Made by a program: the position numbers and the translations under genes
NCBI GenBank assembly: GCA_028288725.1
Contig: JAQGIC010000022.1
Location: 1 to 48,775, forward strand
Source: Rhodospirillales bacterium
Lineage (GTDB): Bacteria > Pseudomonadota > Alphaproteobacteria > ATCC43930 > CGMCC-115725
DNA length: 48,775 bases
Direction: 5' to 3'
Part shown: positions 26,450 through 35,112 of the stretch, one piece after another
Numbering within the stretch: the stretch's first letter is position 1
Layout: the number at the start of each line of letters is the position of its first letter
Notes under the pieces: model-generated
Databases searched by the model: none
What the model was told of the DNA's origin: nothing
What the model saw: only the letters and a program-made list of their open reading frames with translations

Positions 26450-26935
26450 ATGGCGGATCTCGAAAACACGCTCTATCTCGAAGTGCCGGCAGGCCGGGTC
26501 GTCATCGAGCTGCGTCCCGACCTGGCGCCGAACCATGTCGCCCAGATCAAGCGTCTGGTGCGCGAAGGCTTCTACGACGGCATTCCGTTCCATCGCGTCA
26601 TCGACGGCTTCATGGTGCAGACCGGTTGCCCGCGCGGCGACGGCACCGGCGGCTCGGGCAGCAAGCTCAAGGCCGAGTTCTCCAAGGAGAAGCATGTTCG
26701 CGGCATCTGCTCGATGGCGCGTTCGGCCGATCCGAACTCGGCCGACAGCCAGTTCTTCATCATGCTGGCCAACTCGTCCCATCTCGACAACCAGTACACC
26801 GTCTGGGGCAACACCGTGTCGGGCATGGAATTCATCGATGCGATCAAGAAGGGCAGCGCCGCCCGCAACGGCAGCGTGACCGACCCGGACAAGATCGTCA
26901 GCTTCAAGGTCGCCGCCGACGTCGAAGCCGCCTGA
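26450..26935 (+). CDS. Cytoplasmic cyclophilin-type peptidyl-prolyl isomerase
   Basis: A 161-residue cyclophilin without signal peptide. It has FHRVIDGFMVQTGCP and QFFIMLAN, and the C-terminal block VSGMEFIDAIKKG. It begins ADLENTLYLEVPAGRVVIELRPDLAPNHV, nearly the same as the mature N-terminus of the upstream exported paralogue. AGGAACC precedes the ATG. A folding role in the cytoplasm is inferred from the family. Confidence 0.94.
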   Translation: MADLENTLYLEVPAGRVVIELRPDLAPNHVAQIKRLVREGFYDGIPFHRVIDGFMVQTGCPRGDGTGGSGSKLKAEFSKEKHVRGICSMARSADPNSADSQFFIMLANSSHLDNQYTVWGNTVSGMEFIDAIKKGSAARNGSVTDPDKIVSFKVAADVEAA

Positions 26936-26971
26936 TCAAGCGCTTCGACCATTCCTCGCGGGGCGGCCCCG

Positions 26972-28240
26972 ATGCTTGAGACCCTCAAGATCTATGGCCG
27001 CCCGCGCCTGCTGGCGATCCTGGGCATGGGCTTCGCCAGCGGCCTGCCGCTGGCGCTGACCGGTTCGACGCTGGCGCTCTGGCTGGCGGACGCCCATGTC
27101 TCGCTGCGCGATATCGGCGTGTTCGCGCTGGTCGCCATTTCCTATAATTTCAAATTCCTCTGGGCGCCGCTGGTCGATCGGCTGGCGATCCCGGGCCTGA
27201 CCGCCTGGCTCGGCCGCCGCCGGTCCTGGGCACTGCTGTTCCAGGTAGGCGTGACCGCCAGCCTGGTCGGGCTCAGCCTGACCGATCCCATGACGGCGCC
27301 GTTCTGGACCGCGCTCATGGCCGTGCTCGTCGCCTTCTTCTCCGCCAGCCAGGACATCGTCATCGATGCCTATCGCGTCGAGCTGCTGCGGGAGGAGGAG
27401 CAGGGGGCGGGGGCGGCCGCCACCCAATTCGGCTATCGCCTGGGCATGATCGCGGCCGGGGCGGGCGCGCTGTTCGCGGCCGAGGCCTGGGGCTGGCAGG
27501 CGTCCTATCGGGTCATGGCCGCCCTGATGCTGATCGGCATGGCGACCGTGCTGGCGACGGCCGAACCCGTGGTCGAACGGCCGCCCCGGGGCGGTCTGGC
27601 CGCGACGGTGCTGGCCCCGTTCCGCGATTTCGCGCGCCATCCGGGCTGGATCGGCATCCTGGCCTTCGTGCTGGTCTACAAGATGGCCGACGCCGTGACC
27701 GGCCATTACGCCAGCCTGCTCTATCGCTCGCTCGGATTTTCGCTGGGCGAGATCGCCGGCATCAGCAAGATCTTCGGCGTGATCGCAACGATCGTCGGGA
27801 TCGCGCTCGGCGGCGCGCTGGTCTATCGCCTCGGCATGTTCAAGACGCTGCTGATCGGCGCGCTGCTGCAGATGGCATCCAACGCGATGTATGTGGTGCA
27901 GGCGCTGGTCGGCCACGACCTGAGCGTACTGACCGTGACCATCGCGGTCGAGAATGTCGCCGGCGGCATCGGTTCCGCGGCATTCGTGGCTTACCTGTCA
28001 GCTCTGTGCAGTCGCGCTTATACTGCAACGCAATATGCGCTACTGTCGGCGCTGGCTGCGTTCGCCCGGAATTTCTTCGTTTCCGCCGGTGGCGCCGTCG
28101 CCGAATGGCTCGGCTGGCTCTGGTTTTTCGTCTTCTCGGTCGGTCTGCCGCTGCCTGGTCTGATCCTGCTCGCCTGGCTCATGTTTCGAGCGCGATCGCA
28201 GGCCGATCCGGTAGAGGAAATCGCCGCGGATACCCGTTAG
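26972..28240 (+). CDS. AmpG-family MFS permease
   Basis: A 422-residue MFS protein with about 12 spans. The N-terminus (LGMGFASGLPLALTGSTLALWL) and SYNFKFLWAPLVDRL followed by LGRRRSW match AmpG, the importer of anhydromuropeptides for peptidoglycan recycling. SASQDIVIDAYRVELL is also AmpG-typical. Some AmpG homologues carry other cargo, so the substrate is inferred. It may be co-transcribed with the upstream cyclophilin (gap 36 bases). Confidence 0.88.
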   Translation: MLETLKIYGRPRLLAILGMGFASGLPLALTGSTLALWLADAHVSLRDIGVFALVAISYNFKFLWAPLVDRLAIPGLTAWLGRRRSWALLFQVGVTASLVGLSLTDPMTAPFWTALMAVLVAFFSASQDIVIDAYRVELLREEEQGAGAAATQFGYRLGMIAAGAGALFAAEAWGWQASYRVMAALMLIGMATVLATAEPVVERPPRGGLAATVLAPFRDFARHPGWIGILAFVLVYKMADAVTGHYASLLYRSLGFSLGEIAGISKIFGVIATIVGIALGGALVYRLGMFKTLLIGALLQMASNAMYVVQALVGHDLSVLTVTIAVENVAGGIGSAAFVAYLSALCSRAYTATQYALLSALAAFARNFFVSAGGAVAEWLGWLWFFVFSVGLPLPGLILLAWLMFRARSQADPVEEIAADTR

Positions 28241-28323
28241 TCGTCCGGTCATTCGTTCCCGACCGCGCTTCATCCAAGCACATCCAAGCGGAAGCCCCCC
28301 GACCTCAACTTTCGAGACGCCTA

Positions 28324-28857
28324 ATGGACATCAGCAAGATCCCGACCGGCAAGAACCCGCCCTACGACATCAATGTCGTCATCGAGATTCCGATGGGCGG
28401 CGTCCCGGTCAAGTATGAAATCGACAAGGAATCCGGCGCGATGTTCGTCGATCGGTTCCTGCATACCGCGATGTTTTATCCGGCCCATTACGGCTTCATC
28501 CCGCATACGCTGTCGGACGACGGCGATCCGGTCGATTGCATGGTGATCGGGCGGCATGCGCTGGTTCCGGGCGTCGTCCTGCCGTCGCGGCCGATCGGCG
28601 CGCTGATCATGGAAGACGAAAGCGGCCAGGACGAGAAGATCCTGGCGGTGCCGGTCAACAAGCTGCACCCGTTCTACGAAGACGTCGTCTCGTACAAGGA
28701 TCTGCACCACATCCTGATCGAGCAGATCGAGCATTTCTTCACCCACTACAAGGATCTCGAGAAGGGCAAGTGGGTCAAGGTCAAGCATTGGTGCGGTCCG
28801 GAAGAGGCAGCCGACCTGATCCGTCAGGGCATGGAGCGCCACAAGACCGGCAAGTAG
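28324..28857 (+). CDS. ppa: Inorganic pyrophosphatase
   Basis: A 177-residue soluble family I pyrophosphatase. The metal site SDDGDPVDCMVI holds Asp66, Asp68 and Asp71, and YPAHYGFIPHT precedes it. EDVVSYKDL and HYKDLEKGKWVKV are also conserved. It hydrolyses PPi in the cytoplasm. ATG 28324 gives the typical N-terminus (DISKIPTGKNPP). A strong terminator follows. Confidence 0.98.
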   Translation: MDISKIPTGKNPPYDINVVIEIPMGGVPVKYEIDKESGAMFVDRFLHTAMFYPAHYGFIPHTLSDDGDPVDCMVIGRHALVPGVVLPSRPIGALIMEDESGQDEKILAVPVNKLHPFYEDVVSYKDLHHILIEQIEHFFTHYKDLEKGKWVKVKHWCGPEEAADLIRQGMERHKTGK

Positions 28858-28871
28858 CGTCCGAAACGAGT

Positions 28872-28911
28872 AAGGGCGCCGCCGGGAGATCCCTGGCGGC
28901 GCCCTTTTTTT
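28872..28911 (+). terminator. Rho-independent terminator after ppa
   Basis: The outer 10-bp arms pair perfectly (28874-28883 with 28895-28904), with an inner GGG/CCC extension. A 7-T run ends it. It begins 15 bases after the ppa stop. Confidence 0.92.
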
Positions 28912-28939
28912 CATTGGGCTCAGGATCAGGATCTGGGGA

Positions 28940-29581
28940 TCAGGATCTGACTGCGGCCGTCCCGACATAGACCGTGCCGGGCGGCGCCGGCAGCAGCACG
29001 ACCAGCGGCTTGAACCAAAGCTCCGGCGTACCGCCGCCCAGGTTCGAGACATGGGTGACCTGAAGCGCATCGGCCGCCCGGCAGACGGCATAGCCGCCGG
29101 CCGCCTCGCGCGCCTGCAGCCCGCGGATCAGATAAGGCTGCAGGGTCGGCTGCGCCTCGCGCCGAACCGCCGCCTCGATCCGTTGGTTCTGGGCCGCCTG
29201 GCGATAGGCCGGATTGGACAGCACCGGATCGGCGGCGATCGCCTCGCGCCGGTCGGCCTCGTCCTCGGCATCGATCGCCGAAGTCTCGGCGATCACCAGC
29301 CGGTCGATATCGGAAGCCGGCAGCATCTGCTTCATCTGGGCCGCGTCGAGCGGCATCGACGATTGGACGGTCAGATAAGCGACCGCCTGCGGGACGGCCA
29401 GGGTCGGAACCTCGCGCACCAGCATCGCATGCACCGGCTGACATTGCGCCAGGCTGCCGCCGGGCGCCGGTGCCAACCAAGCCACCGGAGCGATCGTGAT
29501 CGGGACCACGACCGGATCGGGATGGACGCAAGCCGCAAGGCCCAGGACCGTCAGGAAACTGCAGGCGATGCCTCGTCGCAT
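28940..29581 (-). CDS. Lipoprotein of unknown function, downstream of phoB
   Basis: A 213-residue predicted lipoprotein. The signal ends LGLAACVHP with the lipidated Cys at about residue 18. The mature part is helical and Ala/Gln-rich, then a C-terminal beta-rich segment ELWFKPLVVLLPAPPG. I do not recognise the family. Its ATG is only 3 bases past the phoB stop, so it is probably the last gene of the pst-pho operon; a link with phosphate or envelope stress is inference. The ppa terminator faces it on the other strand. Confidence 0.7.
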   Translation of the reverse strand: MRRGIACSFLTVLGLAACVHPDPVVVPITIAPVAWLAPAPGGSLAQCQPVHAMLVREVPTLAVPQAVAYLTVQSSMPLDAAQMKQMLPASDIDRLVIAETSAIDAEDEADRREAIAADPVLSNPAYRQAAQNQRIEAAVRREAQPTLQPYLIRGLQAREAAGGYAVCRAADALQVTHVSNLGGGTPELWFKPLVVLLPAPPGTVYVGTAAVRS

Positions 29582-29584
29582 GGA

Positions 29585-30277
29585 TCAGTCGCGGGCCTCA
29601 TCAAGCGCATAGCCTGCGGAACGCACCGTCCGGATGACATCGATCTCCGTCGGACCGTTCAAAGCCTTGCGCAGTCGACGGATATGCACGTCGACGGTGC
29701 GAGGCTCAACATACACATCATGACCCCAGACCGCATCCAGCAACTGTTCGCGCGAGAAGACGCGGCCCGGATGCTCCAGCAGAAAGCGCAGCAGCCGGAA
29801 TTCGGTCGGCCCCAGATGGATCGGTCGGCCGCCGCGCGTCACCCGATGGGCCGCCAGGTCCATCGACACGTCGGCAAACGAGAGCGTTTCCTCGGCGCTG
29901 TCGGGCTTGGCCCGGCGCATGACCGCGCGCACGCGGGCGATCAGCTCGGACGGGCTGAACGGCTTGGTGATGTAGTCGTCGGCCCCGCTGTTGAGGCCGC
30001 GGATCTTGTCCGTCTCCTCGCCGCGCGCGGTCAGCATGATAACCGGCAGGGTGCGGGACGCCGGCGACCGACGGATCTGGCGGCAAACCTCGATGCCGGA
30101 AACCAGCGGCAGCATCCAGTCGAGCAGGACGACGTCCGGCTTGCGTTCCGCGATCTGGACCAGGGCATCCTCGCCGTCGGTCGCTTCGCAGACGCCGAAC
30201 CCTTCTTTTTCCAGATTGTACTTGAGCAGGGTGACGAGGGGTGCCTCGTCTTCGACGATCATGACCAGGGGCTTCAT
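29585..30277 (-). CDS. phoB: Phosphate regulon response regulator PhoB
   Basis: A 230-residue OmpR/PhoB-type regulator. The receiver phospho-acceptor is Asp53 in VVLLDWMLP, and the conserved Lys is in DDYITKPFSPSEL. The winged-helix domain ends TVDVHIRRLRKALNG and RTVRSAGYAL. Phosphorylated PhoB binds Pho boxes and activates phosphate-starvation genes. The ATG overlaps the phoU stop (ATGA). Confidence 0.96.
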   Translation of the reverse strand: MKPLVMIVEDEAPLVTLLKYNLEKEGFGVCEATDGEDALVQIAERKPDVVLLDWMLPLVSGIEVCRQIRRSPASRTLPVIMLTARGEETDKIRGLNSGADDYITKPFSPSELIARVRAVMRRAKPDSAEETLSFADVSMDLAAHRVTRGGRPIHLGPTEFRLLRFLLEHPGRVFSREQLLDAVWGHDVYVEPRTVDVHIRRLRKALNGPTEIDVIRTVRSAGYALDEARD

Positions 30278-31026
30278 TTCGCCTCTTGCTCGCTGGAGGG
30301 GGTGGCAACCGCCATGGGGCCCGGAAGGACGACCGAGGAGCTGGACCGGTCGCGCTTCGGCCGGGTCTCCTTCAGCGGCGTGCCGTGGATGAGGTAATAG
30401 ATGGTTTCGGCGATGTTGGTCGCGTGATCGCCGATGCGCTCGATGTTCTTGGCCATGAACAGAAGATGCGTGCCGGCGGTGATGCTGCGCGGATCTTCCA
30501 TCATGTAGGTCAGGAGCTCGCGGAACAGGCTGGTATAGAGTTCGTCCAGTTCCTCGTCGCTCAGCCAGACATGCATCGCCTTTTCGGCGTCGCTATGGAC
30601 ATAGGCGTCGAGCACGTCCTTGATCAGCGCCTGGGCCAGCTTGCCCATGCGCGGAATGGCATAGACCGGCTTCGCGACCGGCGCCTGGTTCAGCGCGATC
30701 GAGCGCTTGGCGACGTTCGCGGCATAGTCGCAGATGCGTTCGAGGTCGGCCGCGATCTTCAGCGACGAGACGATTTCGCGCAGATCGCGGGCCATCGGCT
30801 GGCGCAGCGCCAGCAGCCGCATGGCCAGCGCCTCGACCTCGGCCTCGAGCGCGTCGACCGCGGCGTCGTTCTGGACGACCTCGTGCGCCAGCTCGCTGTC
30901 GCGCTTGATGGTCGCCTGGATCGCGGCGGCGACCTGGCTTTCGGCCAATCCGCCCATGCGGATGATCGCGTTGTTGAGGCGGGTGAGCTCCTCGTCGTAG
31001 CTCTTCATGATGTGATCGGTCGGCAT
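30274..31026 (-). CDS. phoU: Phosphate signalling protein PhoU
   Basis: A 250-residue all-helical protein with the tandem PhoU repeats, including the metal-binding ExxxD-type motifs (DLERICDYAANVAKR and NIERIGDHATNIAE). It restrains PhoR when phosphate is plentiful and modulates Pst. It starts 10 bases after pstB, with GAGGAGAG upstream, and overlaps phoB. The Ser/Pro-rich C-terminal tail is longer than usual. Confidence 0.96.
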   Translation of the reverse strand: MPTDHIMKSYDEELTRLNNAIIRMGGLAESQVAAAIQATIKRDSELAHEVVQNDAAVDALEAEVEALAMRLLALRQPMARDLREIVSSLKIAADLERICDYAANVAKRSIALNQAPVAKPVYAIPRMGKLAQALIKDVLDAYVHSDAEKAMHVWLSDEELDELYTSLFRELLTYMMEDPRSITAGTHLLFMAKNIERIGDHATNIAETIYYLIHGTPLKETRPKRDRSSSSVVLPGPMAVATPSSEQEAK

Positions 31027-31036
31027 CGCGCTCTCC

Positions 31037-31909
31037 TCAGCCGAACCGGCCGGTGATGTAGTCTTCGGTGCGTTTGTTGTGCGGGTTGGTGAACACCGTC
31101 TCGGTGTCGTTGAACTCGATCAGCTCGCCCAGATACATGAAGGCGGTATAGTCGGAGCTGCGCGCGGCCTGCTGCATCGAATGGGTCACGATGACGATGC
31201 AATAGTCGGTCTTCAGTTCCGAGATCAGCTCTTCGATCTTCTGGGTCGAGATCGGGTCGAGCGCCGAGCAGGGCTCGTCCAGCAACAGGATCTCCGGCTT
31301 GACCGAAATCGCGCGGGCGATGCACAGGCGCTGCTGCTGACCGCCCGACAGGCCCAGGCCCGACTGCTTCAGCTTGTCCTTGACCTCATCCCAGAGCGCG
31401 GCCTTGCGCAGCGCCTGCTCGACCCGGTCCTCGAGCTCGCCCCGGGGCAGGTCCTCGTACAGATTGATGCCGAACGCGATATTATCGAAGATCGACATCG
31501 GGAAGGGCGTCGGCTTCTGGAACACCATGCCGATCTTGGCGCGCAGCAGATTGAGATCGATCTTCGGATCGAGGATGTTGGCGCCGTCGACCAGCACCTC
31601 GCCCTCGGCCCGCTGCTCGGGATAGAGCGCGTACATGCGGTTCAGCACGCGCAACAGGGTCGACTTGCCGCAGCCCGACGGACCGATGAAGGCGGTCACC
31701 TTCTTGTCGGCCAGGCTGAGGTTGATCGTCTTCAGCGCTTCGAACTTCTTGTAGTAGAAGCGCAGATCCTTGATCTGGATCTTCTCGACCAACTTGCCGC
31801 CGGCAACTGGTTGGGTCGGCGACGGCACCGGCGTGGTGCTGAAATTGGGCTTGCCGGCGCCGGTGAGCGCGGCACTGCTTGAGTTCGTCTGCATGGGCTC
31901 TGAGCTCAT
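31037..31909 (-). CDS. pstB: Phosphate ABC transporter ATP-binding protein PstB
   Basis: A 290-residue ATPase with Walker [18 protein letters not shown], signature [15 protein letters not shown] and Walker [28 protein letters not shown] and [16 protein letters not shown] are PstB-specific. A low-complexity N-terminal extension of about 35 residues precedes the domain. ATG 31909 overlaps the pstA stop (ATGA); an inner ATG at 31894 is possible. Confidence 0.97.
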   Translation of the reverse strand: MSSEPMQTNSSSAALTGAGKPNFSTTPVPSPTQPVAGGKLVEKIQIKDLRFYYKKFEALKTINLSLADKKVTAFIGPSGCGKSTLLRVLNRMYALYPEQRAEGEVLVDGANILDPKIDLNLLRAKIGMVFQKPTPFPMSIFDNIAFGINLYEDLPRGELEDRVEQALRKAALWDEVKDKLKQSGLGLSGGQQQRLCIARAISVKPEILLLDEPCSALDPISTQKIEELISELKTDYCIVIVTHSMQQAARSSDYTAFMYLGELIEFNDTETVFTNPHNKRTEDYITGRFG

Positions 31910-32760
31910 TGTTTGGCACTGCCGAAAGAGGCGAGGGTCCGGGCGGCAATGTTCAGGGTCAGGATCGTCAGCGTGATCAGCAGGGCGCCGCCCCAGGCGA
32001 GCCGCTGCCAGTCCGGATAGGGACTGAGCGCGAAGTTCGAGATGACGACCGGCAGATTGGCGATCGGCCGGTTCATGTCCGTGCTCCAGAACTGGTTCGA
32101 CAGCACGGTGAATAACAGGGGTGCCGTCTCGCCGCTGATGCGGGCGACCGCCAGCATGATGCCGGTCAGCATGCCCTGGCGCGCCGCACGATAGCAGACC
32201 GAGACCGTGATCTTCCATTTCGGCGTGCCGAGCGCCGCCGCCGCCTCGCGCAACGCGTTGGGCACCAGGATCAGCATGTCGATCGTGGTCCGCGTCACCA
32301 CGGGGATGACCAGGATGGCAAGCGTCGTGCTGCCGGCCCAGCCGGAGAAATGCCCCATCGGCACGACCAGCAGCTGATAGACGAACAATCCCACGATGAT
32401 CGAGGGCGCCGACAGCAGCACGTCGTTGATGAACTGGATCGACTGGCCAAGCTTGTTGCCGCGGCTGTATTCCGCGACATAGGTCCCGACCAGGATGCCG
32501 ATCGGCGTGCCGACGACCGTGCCGACCAGCGTCATCACCGCCGAGCCGTAGATCGCATTCAGCAGGCCGCCGTCGCTGCCCGGCGCCGGCGTCATTTCGG
32601 TGAAGAGCGACGGCCGGATCGCCGCCAGACCTTCGGTCAGCAACGCAAAGAGGATGGCGCCCAGGAAGAACAGGCCGATGCCGGTCGCGCAGAGCGACAG
32701 GCCCAGGATGATCCAGTTCTTGCGGCGGCGGCGGGTATAGCGTGCCAGGTTCTTGGCCAT
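31906..32760 (-). CDS. pstA: Phosphate ABC transporter permease PstA
   Basis: A 284-residue permease with six spans. The inner-membrane ABC loop is [30 protein letters not shown], and [13 protein letters not shown] is PstA-typical. It forms the channel with PstC. The ATG has GGGAG 7 bases upstream and lies 3 bases after the pstC stop; its stop overlaps the pstB start. Confidence 0.97.
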   Translation of the reverse strand: MAKNLARYTRRRRKNWIILGLSLCATGIGLFFLGAILFALLTEGLAAIRPSLFTEMTPAPGSDGGLLNAIYGSAVMTLVGTVVGTPIGILVGTYVAEYSRGNKLGQSIQFINDVLLSAPSIIVGLFVYQLLVVPMGHFSGWAGSTTLAILVIPVVTRTTIDMLILVPNALREAAAALGTPKWKITVSVCYRAARQGMLTGIMLAVARISGETAPLLFTVLSNQFWSTDMNRPIANLPVVISNFALSPYPDWQRLAWGGALLITLTILTLNIAARTLASFGSAKQ

Positions 32761-32763
32761 GGG

Positions 32764-33756
32764 TCAGCTCCCCGCCTGGCGCTGCATGCGGATCAGCATG
32801 TATTTGGCGGCCGCCAGCACGATGAAGGTGATGACGAACAGGATCAAGCCGAGCGCGATCAGCGACGATTGATAGGTCTCGCCCGACGCTTCGGTGAATT
32901 CATTGGCGAGCGCCGACGAGATCGTCGTGCCCGGGGCCATCAGCGACGTGGTGATGCGGTGCGCATTGCCGATCACGAAGGTGACCGCCATGGTCTCGCC
33001 CATGGCGCGGCCCAGGCCCAGCATGATGCCGCCGACCACGCCGACCTTGGTGTAGGGCAGGACCACGCGCCAGACCACTTCCCAGGTCGTGCAGCCCAGC
33101 CCGTAGGCGGACTCGCGCAGCATCGGCGGCACGGTCTCGAACACGTCGCGCATGATCGACGAGATGAAGGGCAGCACCATGATCGCCAGGATCAGGCCGG
33201 CGGTCAGAATGCCGATGCCGAACGGCGGCCCGGCGAACAGTGCGCCGACGACCGGCACCTGGCCGATGGTATGGATCAGGAACGGCTGCACATGTTCCTG
33301 CAGAAAGGGCGCGAACACGAACAGGCCCCAGATGCCGTAGATGATGCTGGGAATGCCGGCCAAAAGCTCGATCGCGATGGAGAGCGGCCGCTTCAAGAGG
33401 GGCGGGCATAGTTCGGTGATGAAGACGGCGACGCCGAAGCTCAAGGGAATGCCGACCACCATGGCGATGAGCGAGGTCATGAGCGTGCCGTAGATCGGCA
33501 CCAGCGCGCCGAACTTGTCGGTCGCCGGGTTCCAGGTGTCGGTCACCAGGAAACTCGGGCCGAAGGTCTTGAACGCCTCGGCCGAACCGACGACGAGTGA
33601 AACCGCCACGCCCCCCAGAATCAGGAGGATGAACAGTCCGAAGAACAGGGTCGCGCCGCGGAACAGCCCGTCGAACAGATGCTGGGGGCCGCGCAGGCGG
33701 GAACTGCTGTCGCTGCTGGGAATATCGACCACTGTCGCGCTTCGCTCCTCATGCAC
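32764..33756 (-). CDS. pstC: Phosphate ABC transporter permease PstC
   Basis: A 330-residue permease with six spans. The EAA-like loop is [30 protein letters not shown], and [16 protein letters not shown] is the PstC signature. Partner of PstA. The start is uncertain: GTG 33756 opens the frame but has no clear ribosome site; other starts would shorten the N-terminus before the first span. Confidence 0.95.
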   Translation of the reverse strand: MHEERSATVVDIPSSDSSSRLRGPQHLFDGLFRGATLFFGLFILLILGGVAVSLVVGSAEAFKTFGPSFLVTDTWNPATDKFGALVPIYGTLMTSLIAMVVGIPLSFGVAVFITELCPPLLKRPLSIAIELLAGIPSIIYGIWGLFVFAPFLQEHVQPFLIHTIGQVPVVGALFAGPPFGIGILTAGLILAIMVLPFISSIMRDVFETVPPMLRESAYGLGCTTWEVVWRVVLPYTKVGVVGGIMLGLGRAMGETMAVTFVIGNAHRITTSLMAPGTTISSALANEFTEASGETYQSSLIALGLILFVITFIVLAAAKYMLIRMQRQAGS

Positions 33757-33822
33757 GCAAGGGGAAGGGTAGCATGACGCCGCCCTTCCCCCACGCTTTC
33801 CAAAGGCCGTTGCCTTAGGCCG

Positions 33823-34869
33823 TTACGGCCAGAGCGGCTTGCCGTCGCCCTTGATGTCCTTGGTCCAGCTGTCTTCGATCAGCTTCACGACATTTTCCGG
33901 CATCGAGACGTAATCGAGCGTTTCGGCGGCCGGCTGGCCGTTCTTGTAGGCATAGTCGAAGAAGGTCAGCACGGCCTTGCCGATGTCGGCCTTGTCCTGA
34001 GCCTTGTAGACCAGCGCCCAGGTCGACGCGGTCATCGGCCAGCTGTCCTTGCCCGGCTGGTTGGCCAGGATCACCTTGAAGCCGGGGGCATGCGCCCAAT
34101 CGGCATTCGCGGCCGCGGCCTGGAAGCTCTTCAGGTTCGGCTCCGGATAGGCGCCTTCCTTGTTCTGGACGAGCGCGTAGGCCAGCTTGTTCTGCTTGGC
34201 ATAGGCGTATTCGACATAGCCGATCGCGCCATCGGTGCGGCTGGTGAAGGCCGAGACGCCTTCATTGCCCTTGCCGCCGATGCCCGAGGGGAATTGAACG
34301 GCGGTATTGACGCCGATCTTGTCCTTCCACTCCGGCAGCTGTTCGGCCAGGTAGTAGGTGAAGTTGAAGGTTGTGCCCGACCCGTCCGAGCGATAGACCG
34401 GCGCGATCGCCAGATCCGGCAGCTTCAGATCGCCGTTGAGCGCCACGATCTCTTTGTCGTTCCAGTTGGTGATCTTGCCCAGGTAGATTTCGGCCAGGAC
34501 CTTGCCGGTCAGCTTGAGCTTGCCGGCATCGATGCCCTTGACGTTGATGACCGGAACGATGCCGCCCATGATGAAGGGGAACTGCGCCAGGCCCGGACCG
34601 TCGAGATCCTTCTGCTCCAGCGGCATGTCGGTCGCACCGAAATCGACCGTCTTGGCGTTGATCTGCTTGATGCCGCCGCCCGAACCGATCGACTGATAGT
34701 TCATGCCGACGTTGGCCTTCGCCTTGTAGGCCTCGGCCCACTTGGAGAGGATCGGATAAGCGAAGGTCGAGCCGGCGCCGGAAATATCGGCAGCCTGGGC
34801 ACCGGCCGCGGTCAGCGAGACGGCGCCGAAGAGGACGGCACCGATCAGCTTCCTGCTGAGTGCATTCAC
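33823..34869 (-). CDS. pstS: Phosphate-binding periplasmic protein PstS
   Basis: A 348-residue precursor. The signal peptide ends AAGAQA (cleavage after about residue 26), and the mature protein begins DISGAGSTFAYPILSKWAEAY. YQSIGSGGGIKQI and VDFGATDMPL are phosphate-site motifs; YRSDGSGTTFNFTYYL carries the other ligands. It captures phosphate for PstCAB. GTG 34869, with GGGAGA 7 bases upstream, gives a normal signal peptide; a longer frame is less likely. A Pho box lies about 85 bases upstream. Confidence 0.97.
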   Translation of the reverse strand: MNALSRKLIGAVLFGAVSLTAAGAQAADISGAGSTFAYPILSKWAEAYKAKANVGMNYQSIGSGGGIKQINAKTVDFGATDMPLEQKDLDGPGLAQFPFIMGGIVPVINVKGIDAGKLKLTGKVLAEIYLGKITNWNDKEIVALNGDLKLPDLAIAPVYRSDGSGTTFNFTYYLAEQLPEWKDKIGVNTAVQFPSGIGGKGNEGVSAFTSRTDGAIGYVEYAYAKQNKLAYALVQNKEGAYPEPNLKSFQAAAANADWAHAPGFKVILANQPGKDSWPMTASTWALVYKAQDKADIGKAVLTFFDYAYKNGQPAAETLDYVSMPENVVKLIEDSWTKDIKGDGKPLWP

Positions 34870-34952
34870 GAGACGATCTCCCAAAGTTTCTCGTGGGGTG
34901 CGACTGGCCCGGATGGTGCGCCACCCCACGACCGAGGAGATACAGGTCGTTC

Positions 34953-34970
34953 ATGACAGTTAGATGACAG
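34953..34970 (-). promoter_or_regulatory. Pho box upstream of pstS
   Basis: On the minus strand CTGTCAT-CTAA-CTGTCAT, two identical 7-bp repeats at 11-bp spacing, matching the PhoB consensus. It directs the pst-pho operon. Confidence 0.9.
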
Positions 34971-35074
34971 TTTGGCGCCGTTTTCGTGAAGGCCGCCCCG
35001 CGCCCTTGGCGCGCTTTCCGTTCGGGTCTCCTGATGCGAACGACAAGAATTCGCGCCGGACCAAGAACGTCTCA

Positions 35075-35106
35075 GCATGGTTCGATTACGCGCAATCGAA
35101 CCATGC
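35075..35106 (-). terminator. Hairpin between phoR and pstS
   Basis: A perfect 13-bp inverted repeat (35075-35087 with 35094-35106) with a 6-base loop, 6 bases after the phoR stop on the minus strand. The tail is only moderately T-rich. It separates phoR from the Pho-box promoter of pstS. Confidence 0.75.
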
Positions 35107-35112
35107 TCCAGG

